DNA from: CAZDUS01 sp964609375 | GTDB lineage: Bacteria; Verrucomicrobiota; Kiritimatiellia; CAIKKV01; CAITUY01 | Length of the DNA stretch: 29,353 nt | NCBI GenBank assembly: GCA_964609375.1 | Contig: CAZSSA010000022.1 | Location: forward strand, 1-29,353 | Direction of reading: 5' to 3' | Shown: one piece after another, positions 1 to 8,386 of the stretch | Layout: each line of letters starts with the position of its first letter | Numbering within the stretch: the first letter of the stretch is position 1 | Notes under the pieces: model-generated | Database searches by the model: none | Told to the model about the DNA's origin: nothing | What the model saw: only the letters and a program-made list of their open reading frames with translations | Program-made: the position numbers and the translations under genes

Positions 1-1181
1 CGCATCACCGCCACATCCCGCGCATTATACCGCGGCGACTCCTCCTGCTTGTAGGAATTCTCGTGCTCCTCATCCACCACGATCAACCCAAGATGCCGTA
101 CCGGCGCAAACACCGCCGACCGCGCCCCAATCACAATACGAGCCTCTCCATTGTGAATGCGATGCCATTCATCATGACGCTCCCCGTCCGATAAATGACT
201 ATGCAACACCGCAATGGCGCCGCCAAACCGTCCTTGGAATCGCTCAATCGTCTGGGGGGTCAGCGAGATTTCCGGCACCAGCACAATCGCCCCCCGGTCC
301 CTCTTGAGCGCATGGTCTATCGCCTGAAGGTAGACTTCCGTCTTTCCGCTCCCCGTGACACCATGCAGCAGAATCACCGGCGGCACCCGATTATCAATGG
401 ACTCATAAATCGTTTGCAAGGCCGCCGCTTGTTCCGCCATCAGCTCAGGCGGGATCGTCGGTAAAATGGTGTGTTGCGCCAGCGGATCACGCATCGAGGG
501 CTGCTTGATAATCCGGACCAACCCCTTCCGTTCCAACGCCCGCACCGTAGCCGCATCCGCACCGGACAACTTGATCAGGTCTTGGAGAAACATTCCCCCC
601 GACAGCGCCAGCAACGCCATTGCCGCCGCCTGCTTCGGAGCCTTAACTAAACTCCCTCTCCCTTGAGGGGATAGGGCCGGGGCGAGGGTGTTACAAGTTT
701 TTCCAGCATCTGAAATCTGTAAGTCTGTCGTAGGGGCGTCGCTTGCCGACGCCTGACTCTTTCCGCCCTCTTCCCTCCCTGAACCCTGAACCCTGAACCC
801 TGAACCCTTCCTCCTCCCCTCCCCACCCACCATCTCCACAAACAACTGCTCCTTGAACCCCGCCTTATGATGCCGCACCGCCCCCGGAAGCACGGCCTGC
901 ACGGCCAACTCTACCGGCGCGCAATAATAATCCCCGATCCAGCGGGCCAACCGGAGCAGTGTCTCATCAATAAACGGCTTATCTCCCACCACCGACTCGA
1001 TGGCTTTCAACCCCTGCCGTCCGGACTCTTTCGCAAACCCCACCACGTAACCCTGCGTCTGGCGGGCTCCAAAGGAAATTTTGACACGGGACCCCAGCTT
1101 CACCACCGCCGCCAAGGACTCGGGTATCAGGTAGTCAAACTCCTTATCAACCGCAACATCAACAACAACTTTGGCAATCAT
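1..1181 (-). CDS. priA: Primosomal protein N' (PriA helicase), C-terminus outside window
   Basis: PriA is the superfamily 2 DNA helicase that reloads the replisome at stalled forks. About 393 N-terminal residues are visible; the gene runs off the left edge. The start MIAKVVVDVAVDKEFDYL matches the usual PriA 3'-DNA-binding domain (about residues 1-110). A winged-helix part follows at about 180-235, beginning KAPKQAAAMALLAL. Walker A is GVTGSGKT with Lys near 280, and Walker B is DEEH at about 370-373, followed by the family motif SYKQEE. Between the first two domains lies an in-frame, low-complexity stretch of about 65 residues (about 113-179) built from short DNA repeats (see separate entries). 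It contains no stop. An in-frame ATG 16 codons upstream is possible, but the chosen start fits the family. The gene diverges from glgP. Identification is certain; the status of the insertion (functional protein or not) is open. Confidence 0.95.
   Translation of the reverse strand, partial: MIAKVVVDVAVDKEFDYLIPESLAAVVKLGSRVKISFGARQTQGYVVGFAKESGRQGLKAIESVVGDKPFIDETLLRLARWIGDYYCAPVELAVQAVLPGAVRHHKAGFKEQLFVEMVGGEGRRKGSGFRVQGSGREEGGKSQASASDAPTTDLQISDAGKTCNTLAPALSPQGRGSLVKAPKQAAAMALLALSGGMFLQDLIKLSGADAATVRALERKGLVRIIKQPSMRDPLAQHTILPTIPPELMAEQAAALQTIYESIDNRVPPVILLHGVTGSGKTEVYLQAIDHALKRDRGAIVLVPEISLTPQTIERFQGRFGGAIAVLHSHLSDGERHDEWHRIHNGEARIVIGARSAVFAPVRHLGLIVVDEEHENSYKQEESPRYNARDVAVM
646..843 (-). 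repeat. Composite repeat insertion inside priA
   Basis: This stretch of priA is not normal PriA sequence and consists of three modules plus low-complexity filler. On the plus strand they are: a REP-like inverted repeat (CCCTCTCCC then GGGGATAGGG) at 654-676 within a G/C-rich unit reaching about 688; a palindrome GGCGTCG-CTTGC-CGACGCC at 735-753; and four copies of the heptamer CCCTGAA at 777-804 followed by CCC. Read on the minus strand it stays open and gives the repeated peptide GSGFRVQ and the stretch LAPALSPQGRG. Similar repeat-encoded peptides occur in several bacterial genomes, to my knowledge. The boundaries are estimated from where PriA similarity stops and resumes. Confidence 0.8.
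777..807. repeat. Tandem heptamer (CCCTGAA)4
   Basis: Four perfect consecutive CCCTGAA units (777-804) plus CCC. The same heptamer, degenerate or on the opposite strand, recurs at 22734-22757 and at 12166-12176 beside assembly gap 1. Inside priA it encodes FRVQGSG repeats on the minus strand. Confidence 0.9.
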
Positions 1182-1192
1182 TGGAAAGGAGT

Positions 1193-1342
1193 ATGACCAG
1201 AAGCACCCAAAATGCGCAACAAAAAGCATCCCTGCCGCCTTGCGTGGCCAAAGCCAATAATCAAACTCCTCCCGACTTGGAGTTTGCCTTCCCTTACCTC
1301 GTCCGCTATTCTGCTCCCTGTCAGCGCGGAGACTCCTTATGA
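1193..1342 (+). CDS. Possible 49-aa leader ORF upstream of glgP
   Basis: An ATG at 1193 opens a 49-codon frame (starts MTRSTQNAQQ, ends CQRGDSL) whose TGA overlaps the glgP start codon as ATGA. This is the arrangement seen for translationally coupled genes. Against it: the only Shine-Dalgarno-like AGGAG lies one base before the ATG, too close to be good; the peptide resembles no family I know; and the interval is also the divergent priA-glgP regulatory region. It may be chance. Confidence 0.2.
   Translation: MTRSTQNAQQKASLPPCVAKANNQTPPDLEFAFPYLVRYSAPCQRGDSL
1262..1286. promoter_or_regulatory. Inverted repeat between priA and glgP
   Basis: CAAACTCC (1262-1269) and GGAGTTTG (1279-1286) form a perfect 8-bp stem with a 9-base loop. 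The repeat lies between the divergent priA and glgP starts, 52 bases before glgP. No T-run follows on either strand, so it is not an intrinsic terminator. An operator or leader hairpin is possible; no regulator is identified. Confidence 0.4.
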
Positions 1343-3906
1343 AAACACCTTCTCAAAAAATCAACAAAACGACAGGTCATGCCTCTCGTTCCCCATCATC
1401 AAAATCAAAAGCCAAACGCAAAGCCATACCCTCAGGCGATCTGCGCAATATCCGCACCCTCGACACCGTCGCCGCCCTGAAGGCCAACTTCGAAAACCAC
1501 CTGCGCTACACCCTCGCCCGCGACCAGTATTCGGCCACCGACCATGACCGCTACTTCGCCCTCGCCATGGCCATCCGCGACCACCTCGTCGGCCGCTGGA
1601 TTCAAACCAACCAAACCTACGTCTCCCGCAATGTCAAACGTGTCTATTACCTATCGCTCGAGTACCTCATGGGCCGCGCCATGGGCAACAACGTCATCAA
1701 CCTCGGCATGGACCAGGTCGTCAGCAAGGCCATGAGCGACATCGGCCTGGACTGGAACTACATGCGGGAACTGGAGCGAGATGCCGCCCTCGGCAACGGT
1801 GGCCTCGGCCGTCTCGCCGCCTGCTTCCTCGACTCCCTCGCCACCCTCGAACTCCCCGGCTATGGCTATGGCATCCATTATGACTACGGCATCTTCCGCC
1901 AGGTTATCCGCGACGGACATCAGGTCGAGGAACCCGATAACTGGCTCCGCGACGGCAACCCCTGGGAAATCGAACGCCCGGAATACCAGTTCCCCGTCCA
2001 CTTCGGCGGCGAAATCAAGGAAGAGCGCAACGACCAGGGCCGCACCATCACCCGCTGGATGAACTACGACACCGTCCTCGGCGTCCCCTACGACATGCCG
2101 ATCGCCGGCTACGGCAACAATACCGTCAATAACCTTCGCCTCTGGACCGCCAAGGCCTCCGAGGAATTCGACCTCGCCTTCTTCAATAACGGTGATTACA
2201 TCGGCGCCTACGAGCAAAAACTCATGCGCGAGAACATCACCAAGATTCTCTACCCGAACGATAGAATCGAGAAGGGGCGCGAACTCCGCTTCAAACAGCA
2301 GTTCTTTTTCGTCTCCTGCTCGCTACAGGATATCCTGCGCCGCTTCCGCGCCTCCAACCAGAACTGGAGCGTCCTGCCCGATAAGGTCTGCATCCAACTC
2401 AACGACACCCATCCCGCGCTCGCCATCCCCGAATTAATGCGCCTGCTTATCGATCAGCACGGCCTCGAATGGGATAACGCCTGGGACCTCACCGCACGCG
2501 TCTTTGGCTACACCAACCATACCATCATGCCAGAAGCCCTCGAAAAATGGCCCGTCCGCATGTTCGAGGAACTCCTCCCCCGCCACATCCAGATCATCTA
2601 CGAGATCAACCGCCGCTTCCTGCGTACCGTCATGAATAAGTTCCCCGACGACCACGAACGCCTGCGCCGCATGTCGCTGATCGAGGAAGGCACGGAAAAG
2701 CAAGTCCGCATGGCCAATCTCGCCGTCGTCGGCAGCCATAGCGTCAATGGCGTCGCCCATCTGCATTCGGAACTGCTCAAGGAAACCCTCTTCAAGGATT
2801 TCTACGAACTCTGGCCCGCCAAATTTAACAACAAGACCAACGGCATCACCCAGCGCCGCTGGCTCCTGAAAAGCAATCCCCCTCTCGCCACGCTGATCTC
2901 CAAACGCATCGGCGACAGCTGGGTCAAGAATCTGTTCCACCTCAAGAAGCTCGAAAAATTCGCCACCGACAGCGAGTTCCTGTCCCACCTGCGGGCAATC
3001 AAACTGGAGAACAAGAAGCGCCTCGCCGAATACATCAATGTGACCAACGGCGTCGAGGTTGACCCCCACTCCCTGTTCGATGTCCAGGTCAAGCGCATGC
3101 ACGAGTACAAGCGGCAATTGCTGAATGTCCTGCACATTCTCTACCGCTACTATCAGATCAAGGGCAACCCCGCCATGGAGGTCGCCCCACGTACCTTCAT
3201 CTTCGGCGGCAAAGCCGCCCCCGGCTACGCCATGGCCAAGTTGATCATCAAACTCATCAACGATGTCGGCGGCGTCATCAACGCCGATCCTGACGTCCGC
3301 GGACGCCTGAAGATGGTCTTCCTCAGCGACTATCGCGTCTCCCTCGCCGAACGCATCATCCCCGCCAGCGACTTGAGCGAGCAGATCAGCACCGCCGGCA
3401 CCGAAGCCAGCGGCACAGGCAACATGAAGTTCGCCCTCAACGGCGCCCTCACCATTGGCACCCTTGATGGTGCCAACATCGAAATCCGCGAGGCTGTCGG
3501 TCACGAGAACTTCTTCGCCTTCGGCAAAACCATCAACGAAGTCAAAGCCATCCGCACCGCCGGCTCCCATAATCCCTGGGAGTATTACAACTCCTCGCCC
3601 GAAATCCGCCACATCCTGGATTGCCTGGGCGGTGACTTCCTCAATCTGGAACAACCCGGCCTATACCGCCCCATCCGGGAAGCACTGCTGGAATTCGGCG
3701 ACCACTATCTGCACTTGGCAGACTTCCCATCCTATCTGGAAACCCAGCGCCGCGTGGACGAGGTGTATCGTGACCAGGAAACCTGGTCACGCATGTGCCT
3801 GATGAACATCGCCAATATGGGTCAATTCAGCTCAGACCGGACGATCCTGGAATACGCCAAAGACATCTGGAACCTGAAACCCTGCCCCATCGCCATCGAG
3901 TCATGA
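1339..3906 (+). CDS. glgP: Glycogen/starch (alpha-glucan) phosphorylase
   Basis: Pyridoxal-phosphate enzyme that releases glucose-1-phosphate from glycogen or maltodextrin in the cytoplasm. The 855-residue product is a little longer than E. coli GlgP (about 815) because of a basic, Ser/Lys-rich N-terminal tail (about residues 1-35). Recognisable blocks are YYLSLEYLMGRAMGNN, DAALGNGGLGRLAACF (active-site glycine loop), IQLNDTHPALAIPEL, and the PLP-lysine motif EASGTGNMKFALNG with Lys near 697. The start has GGAG seven bases upstream. No other glycogen genes are present. The gene converges with asnS with one base between stop codons, so there is no room for a separate terminator. It is a plus-strand gene with strongly C-ending codons. 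Confidence 0.97.
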   Translation: MKTPSQKINKTTGHASRSPSSKSKAKRKAIPSGDLRNIRTLDTVAALKANFENHLRYTLARDQYSATDHDRYFALAMAIRDHLVGRWIQTNQTYVSRNVKRVYYLSLEYLMGRAMGNNVINLGMDQVVSKAMSDIGLDWNYMRELERDAALGNGGLGRLAACFLDSLATLELPGYGYGIHYDYGIFRQVIRDGHQVEEPDNWLRDGNPWEIERPEYQFPVHFGGEIKEERNDQGRTITRWMNYDTVLGVPYDMPIAGYGNNTVNNLRLWTAKASEEFDLAFFNNGDYIGAYEQKLMRENITKILYPNDRIEKGRELRFKQQFFFVSCSLQDILRRFRASNQNWSVLPDKVCIQLNDTHPALAIPELMRLLIDQHGLEWDNAWDLTARVFGYTNHTIMPEALEKWPVRMFEELLPRHIQIIYEINRRFLRTVMNKFPDDHERLRRMSLIEEGTEKQVRMANLAVVGSHSVNGVAHLHSELLKETLFKDFYELWPAKFNNKTNGITQRRWLLKSNPPLATLISKRIGDSWVKNLFHLKKLEKFATDSEFLSHLRAIKLENKKRLAEYINVTNGVEVDPHSLFDVQVKRMHEYKRQLLNVLHILYRYYQIKGNPAMEVAPRTFIFGGKAAPGYAMAKLIIKLINDVGGVINADPDVRGRLKMVFLSDYRVSLAERIIPASDLSEQISTAGTEASGTGNMKFALNGALTIGTLDGANIEIREAVGHENFFAFGKTINEVKAIRTAGSHNPWEYYNSSPEIRHILDCLGGDFLNLEQPGLYRPIREALLEFGDHYLHLADFPSYLETQRRVDEVYRDQETWSRMCLMNIANMGQFSSDRTILEYAKDIWNLKPCPIAIES

Positions 3907-3907
3907 C

Positions 3908-5416
3908 CTACGGATACACCCGCCCCATCGTCCTCGGAAACGCAATCGTCTCGCGGACATGCTTAAGCCCGCACAACCACGCCACCGTCCGCTCCACCCC
4001 CAACCCAAATCCGCCATGCGGCACACTCCCGTACCTCCTCAAATCCAGATACCAGGAATAATCCTCCGGCTTCAACCCCTTGGCCCTGAGATTGTCCTCA
4101 ATAACACCGGAATCCTCTTCGCGCTGACTCCCCCCAATAATCTCCCCATACCCCTCCGGCGCCAGCAAATCAAAGTTCCGCACCAACCGGGGATCACGCG
4201 GCGATACCTTCATGTAAAACGCCTTCGCCTCGCGCGGATACTCCGTCACAAAGACCGGTCGATCAAATTGCCGCGACACAATCGTCTCGTCGCTCCCGCC
4301 CAAATCCTTGCCCCATGCAAATGATTGAGCCAACTTGATGTGCTCCGGCCGCGCACGGATATCCTGCTCCAAATCCTGAATATTCTCCCGCAGTTCACGA
4401 ATCCGAGCCTCAATCTTGTCCTGCTGCCAGCCTTTCTTGGCCACCCCCAGTTCCGCTTCACTCGTCTCCAGTGCCGACATCATCGCCCGAAGCTTTTCCG
4501 TGTCCCGGCAAAGTTCATCTTCCAGCAACTTCCTCGTGGCCTCGCTTCGCAACATCTCCACCACCTCGCTATACGTCAGACGCGGGAATGGCTTCCCAAT
4601 CTTCTGTAACACCGTCACATCACGTCCCAGCAATTCCAACTCGGGACCATTCGACTTGAGTACCGCACCAACCACGGCACAAATCATGGCTTCGGCCAAC
4701 GCCATCACATCATCCAACTCCGCAAAGGCCATCTCCGGCTCCACCATCCAGAACTCCGTCAGATGCCGCCGCGTCTTGGACTTCTCCGCCCGGAAGGTCG
4801 GCCCAAAGCAATATACCTTCCCCAGCGCCATGCAGGCGCTCTCCAGATAAAGCTGGCCCGTCTGCGTCAAAAACACATTTTCATCAAAATACGCCACAGG
4901 AAAAAGCGACTGCCGGTCCTCACCCGCTCCGGGCACCAGAATGGGCATATCCACCAGCGTAAATCCCTGCCCATCAAAGAAATCCCGGATGGCTTTAATC
5001 ACCGTATGCCGGACCTTCAGAATCGCCGTCGGACGACTGGATCGGAGCCAGAGGTGGCGGTTCGTCATCAGGAAATCAATCCCATGCGTCTTCCGGGTAA
5101 TCGGAAACTCCTCCGCCCGCTGAATACAACGGAGTCCCGTCACGGCAAGTTCCGCCCCCCCGGGTGCACGCTCATCTACTCGAACTACGCCCGTCACCTC
5201 AAAGGACGACTCATGGGTCAGGGCACCAGCCTCGGCAAACGCCTCCGTCGCGGCGGCTTCAACCACACACTGGCAAATCCCCGTCCCGTCCCGCATCACC
5301 AGGAAGCATACCTTGCCACCGGACCGCTTGCCATGCAGCCAGCCATGCAGACGCACCGTCTGCCCAGACATTGCCTTCATGCCGCCAATCGATATTCCAG
5401 GAACAGATGCATTCAT
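3908..5416 (-). CDS. asnS: Asparaginyl-tRNA synthetase with an internal helical insertion
   Basis: Class IIb aminoacyl-tRNA synthetase charging tRNA-Asn. The N-terminal OB-fold anticodon-binding domain (about residues 15-100, VRLHGWLHGKRSGGKVCF) precedes the catalytic domain. Class II motifs are visible: motif 2 around GPTFRAEKSKTRRHLTEFWM (about 205-224) and motif 3 around GGFGLGVERTVAWL (468-481). The ending LDLRRYGSVPH and FPRTMGRVYP is AsnRS-like, closest to the type I remember from archaea. At 502 residues it exceeds the usual 430-466, because of a charged helical insertion at about residues 290-366 (EKLRAMMSALETSEAELG, KIEARIRELRENIQDLEQDI). The start at 5416 is a choice: the frame is open further upstream to 5488, and none of the candidate starts has a clear ribosome site. 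AspRS or LysRS is unlikely from motif 3. Confidence 0.92.
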   Translation of the reverse strand: MNASVPGISIGGMKAMSGQTVRLHGWLHGKRSGGKVCFLVMRDGTGICQCVVEAAATEAFAEAGALTHESSFEVTGVVRVDERAPGGAELAVTGLRCIQRAEEFPITRKTHGIDFLMTNRHLWLRSSRPTAILKVRHTVIKAIRDFFDGQGFTLVDMPILVPGAGEDRQSLFPVAYFDENVFLTQTGQLYLESACMALGKVYCFGPTFRAEKSKTRRHLTEFWMVEPEMAFAELDDVMALAEAMICAVVGAVLKSNGPELELLGRDVTVLQKIGKPFPRLTYSEVVEMLRSEATRKLLEDELCRDTEKLRAMMSALETSEAELGVAKKGWQQDKIEARIRELRENIQDLEQDIRARPEHIKLAQSFAWGKDLGGSDETIVSRQFDRPVFVTEYPREAKAFYMKVSPRDPRLVRNFDLLAPEGYGEIIGGSQREEDSGVIEDNLRAKGLKPEDYSWYLDLRRYGSVPHGGFGLGVERTVAWLCGLKHVRETIAFPRTMGRVYP

Positions 5417-5562
5417 AAGGCCCGAATCATACGAATTCCACAGCCAGACACAATTCTCTTCGGAGGGAATTTTCACCCCCCTCCTCATCCATCAATCCAT
5501 CCGATACCCCCGGGTTCCGTCCGGATATAACCCTTCCCCCCTTCTGGTTGTGATTTTCAGAT

Positions 5563-5591
5563 TTGACTTTTCGCCCCCCGAGCCTTGTAAT
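5563..5591 (+). promoter_or_regulatory. Sigma70-type promoter for the seven-gene operon
   Basis: TTGACT (5563-5568) and TGTAAT (5586-5591) match the -35 and -10 consensus at five of six positions each, with the ideal 17-base spacer. Transcription would begin near 5598, about 19 bases before the ATG at 5617. Downstream genes overlap or nearly abut through 12167, so this promoter may drive all seven. Confidence 0.65.
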
Positions 5592-5616
5592 CGCCCCGTT
5601 CCTGCCGGGTTCTGTT

Positions 5617-6885
5617 ATGACATTTGTGATTATCGTACAATTCGCCGTTTTATTCGTGCTGCTCTGCTTTTCCGCCTTCTTCTCAAGCGCCGAGACAGCC
5701 TTGTTCTCGCTTTCCCCCATCCATATCCACCGGATCCGCCGCAACCACCCGAAGGCCGCACGCCAAATCGAACAAATGCTGGCCACCCCCACCGCCATCC
5801 TTTCCAGCATCCTCATCGGCAATACCCTCGTCAACGTTGCCGCTGCCAATATCGGCTTCCTTGTCGCCAACCATTTCTTCCACCCCTACGGCGAAGCTGT
5901 CGCCATTCCCGTCATGACCACCCTGATCATCCTTTTCGGGGATGCCGCCCCAAAGCGCTTGGCGGTCCGCCGCCCGGAAACCCTCGCCCTCGTCTACCTC
6001 CCCCTTCTTAAATTTCTCATTGCCGCCTTCACCCCCCTCCGTATCCTTCTTGACCGCATCACCCACTGGATACCCAAGCACCTCGCCCCCATCCGCCCGG
6101 CCCTGACTGAAGACGAGCTGCTAACCGCCGTTGATGTCGGGCACGAGGAGGGCATCCTCACCATGGAGGAACGCACCATGGTGGATGGCATCATCCGTCT
6201 GGAAACCCTCCAAGCCCGCGACGTCATGACCCCGCGCGTAGACTTGATCGGCATCGACATCAACGGTGACCCCGCGACCCACCCCGACATCTGCCGCAAG
6301 GCCCGTTTCCGTTTTCTTCCCGTTTATCACAACGACCTTGACCATATCGAAGGCTTCCTGGATGTCGCCCGCTACCTGCTCAATATCAACGCCGGACTCA
6401 AGGCCGCCATTCACCCTCATTTCTATGTCCCCGATACCGCCCCCCTGGACAACCTCCTGAACATGTTCCAGCAGCAATCCAAACGCCTGGCGATCGTCAT
6501 CGATGAATACGGCGGCACTGCCGGCCTGATCACCCGCGGCGATATCCAGGACGAAATCGCCCAGATGACCAACGAAAATCCCGACGGCAACACGCTCAGT
6601 ATCGAGGCGGCTGGCCCCAACCGCTGGCTGGTGAACGGCACCACCAGCCTTGAACAGATCAACTACGAACTTGATATCAACTTGGAGTCCGAAGGAGCCG
6701 ACCGCGTCGCCGGCTGGATCACCGCCCACGCAGGCCGTATCCCGAAAACCGGCGACGTCGTCGAAGAACAGGGTTGCCGGGCCACCGTCCTGAAAATGCG
6801 CAAGCACAGAATTACCATGGTCCAAATCGAAAAAACCGTCGCCCATCTGGAAACCCAACGGGAGAACAGGGAGAGAATCCTATGA
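5617..6885 (+). CDS. CNNM/CorC-HlyC family transporter (DUF21, CBS pair, CorC_HlyC)
   Basis: Membrane protein of 422 residues with the full layout of the CNNM-type family linked to Mg2+ (and Co2+) efflux or homeostasis. The DUF21 membrane domain (about 1-165) includes SAFFSSAETALFSLS and FGDAAPKRLAVRRPE, where the family usually has Glu (GE..PK). A CBS pair follows (about 185-315), with ERTMVDGIIRLETLQARDVMTPR and IVIDEYGGTAGLITRGDI. The C-terminal CorC_HlyC FAD-like domain is about 330-410 (NRWLVNGTTSLEQIN, DRVAGWI). The start MTFVIIVQFAVLF at 5617 was preferred over an upstream in-frame ATG (5563) that lies in the promoter. Its TGA overlaps the next ATG. Family call is firm; the ion is inferred. 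Confidence 0.9.
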   Translation: MTFVIIVQFAVLFVLLCFSAFFSSAETALFSLSPIHIHRIRRNHPKAARQIEQMLATPTAILSSILIGNTLVNVAAANIGFLVANHFFHPYGEAVAIPVMTTLIILFGDAAPKRLAVRRPETLALVYLPLLKFLIAAFTPLRILLDRITHWIPKHLAPIRPALTEDELLTAVDVGHEEGILTMEERTMVDGIIRLETLQARDVMTPRVDLIGIDINGDPATHPDICRKARFRFLPVYHNDLDHIEGFLDVARYLLNINAGLKAAIHPHFYVPDTAPLDNLLNMFQQQSKRLAIVIDEYGGTAGLITRGDIQDEIAQMTNENPDGNTLSIEAAGPNRWLVNGTTSLEQINYELDINLESEGADRVAGWITAHAGRIPKTGDVVEEQGCRATVLKMRKHRITMVQIEKTVAHLETQRENRERIL

Positions 6886-7850
6886 TCCTGTCAGAGCTGA
6901 TCATCATTTTGCTTTGCCTGATCGGCGCCGCACTCTTTGAAGGCATCGAAACCGGCATCCTATCCATCCATCGGATGCGCCTCCGCCACCGCGCCGAGCA
7001 AGGGGATCGCTCCGCCCGCATCCTTGAAAAATTCAGGGACTCGCCCGATCTGCTGATCGGAACAACCCTCGTGGGCTCCAACCTCTGCGTCGTCATCGCC
7101 ACGGTTGTCGCCGCCAGCATCGGCGCCAGACTCCTTGGATTGGGCGAAGCCATCATGGGCGGAGTGATGACCATCATTATCTTGATCTTTTCCCAATACC
7201 TTCCCAAAGCCTGGTTCCAAAGCCAACCTCTCCGCCGGTGCCTCCCCTTCGCTCACCCCCTGCGGTTAAGCGCTATCGTCCTCCACCCCTTCTCCACGGC
7301 AATCAACTGGATCACCCAGTGGATCATCCCCTCTTCAATCAAGGAAACACCAGCCCGGCGCCTCTTCGCCACCAAGGACGAAATCGACCTCCTGGCCCAC
7401 GAAAGCGCCGAACATGGCGTCCTCTCCTCCAAGCAACGCATCATGATCCGCCGCGTTCTGGAACTCTCCAACAAAACCGCCGCCGACATCATGACCCCCC
7501 GCTCTGCCATGCATATCGTCAAGGCCTCTTCCACCATGCAGGAATTCTTTGACAATGTCAGCAAGTCCTCCCATACCCGCCTGCCCGTTTACGACGACAC
7601 CACAGCCTCGTTCGCCGGCACCGTGAACTTTTTTGACGTGGTCTCGCAATGCGGCGAATGCACCCAGCAACCGCTCCTCAGCTTCGTCCGCCCCCCGCTC
7701 GTCGTCCCGGAAACCATGCCCATGATCGAGGTGTTTTCCAAATTGCGCCTGAACCGTCAACCCGTCTGCCTGGTCGGCAAATCAGCCGCCGAAATCACAG
7801 GCCTGATCACCAACCAGAACATCCTCAACCAAATCGTCGGCAAAGTCTGA
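6882..7850 (+). CDS. CNNM-type membrane protein lacking the CorC_HlyC domain
   Basis: Second, shorter member (322 residues) of the same family, starting inside an ATGA overlap with the first. It has a DUF21 membrane domain (about 1-165, SELIIILLCLIGAALFEGIE, LVGSNLCVVIATVVAASIG, FSQYLPKAW) and a CBS pair (about 190-318, KQRIMIRRVLELSNKTAADI, MTPRSAMHIV, TRLPVYDDT), but it ends just after the CBS domains. The membrane motif is divergent: the acidic residue before PK is replaced (SQYLPKAW). Adjacent full-length and short paralogues suggest a heteromeric complex, which is inference. Known families with such gene pairs exist in diverse bacteria. Its TGA overlaps the next ATG by one base (TGATG). 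Confidence 0.85.
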   Translation: MILSELIIILLCLIGAALFEGIETGILSIHRMRLRHRAEQGDRSARILEKFRDSPDLLIGTTLVGSNLCVVIATVVAASIGARLLGLGEAIMGGVMTIIILIFSQYLPKAWFQSQPLRRCLPFAHPLRLSAIVLHPFSTAINWITQWIIPSSIKETPARRLFATKDEIDLLAHESAEHGVLSSKQRIMIRRVLELSNKTAADIMTPRSAMHIVKASSTMQEFFDNVSKSSHTRLPVYDDTTASFAGTVNFFDVVSQCGECTQQPLLSFVRPPLVVPETMPMIEVFSKLRLNRQPVCLVGKSAAEITGLITNQNILNQIVGKV

Positions 7851-8386
7851 TGAAAGCCACCCCTCAAGCAAGCACACCTCCCGGTTCATGCCCCGCCTGC
7901 GGGCGTTACACCGGTCCGGCGCTTGCCTGCCCCTACTGCGAGGTCGAACTACCCAACCGGCACACCTTGCAACTCCTTCGCTGGACCTCTCTCGTGTTTG
8001 CTTCCGCCGGCCTCATCATCCTCCTCGTCATCGCCCGCCAACATCCGCTACCCATTACCCCCGTCTCCCACATCACCCCCGCCCGCACGGAACGCACCCG
8101 CGTGCGAGGCATCACCGTCACCACACCCCGCATCATCTCCCAGGGCGGAATTCCCCGATTCGTCAGTTTCGATCTCGATGATGGCAGCGGCCGAATTACC
8201 ATCGCCGCCACACGCCAAATCGCCCGCACCCTGGTTGCCGAAAATAAACTTCCCGACAAGGGCGCCACCATCGAAGTCACCGGCAACCCAAGCCTCGATA
8301 GAAATCGCCAACTCCGTCTTTACATGGATGGGCCAATATCAATTTCCTCCACGGTACCGTCCCTCGCACAGGAAGCCACCCTATGA
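7850..8386 (+). CDS. Membrane-anchored zinc-ribbon/OB-fold protein, function unknown
   Basis: 178-residue protein in three parts. A short zinc ribbon comes first (CPACGRYTG...CPYCEVELPN, about residues 13-37). One hydrophobic segment follows (about 45-65, SLVFASAGLIILLVIA). The C-terminal part (about 85-165) looks like an OB-fold of the nucleic-acid-binding or NirD/YgiW-like kind (RVRGITVTTPRIIS, FVSFDLDDGSGRITI, LPDKGATIEVTGNP). The predicted topology puts the ribbon in the cytoplasm and the OB-like part outside, or the reverse. The start is fixed by the one-base overlap with the preceding stop. No specific function can be assigned. An anchored partner for the flanking transporters is only a guess from position. 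Confidence 0.65.
   Translation: MKATPQASTPPGSCPACGRYTGPALACPYCEVELPNRHTLQLLRWTSLVFASAGLIILLVIARQHPLPITPVSHITPARTERTRVRGITVTTPRIISQGGIPRFVSFDLDDGSGRITIAATRQIARTLVAENKLPDKGATIEVTGNPSLDRNRQLRLYMDGPISISSTVPSLAQEATL

Noticed and set aside
2434..3654. 406-codon minus-strand frame inside glgP
   Set aside because: Antisense shadow caused by strong codon bias; glgP motifs fill the plus strand.
5417..5488. Longer start of asnS at 5488
   Set aside because: The extra residues match no AsnRS N-terminus; the 5416 start was kept, though AGGAGG near 5481 leaves some doubt.
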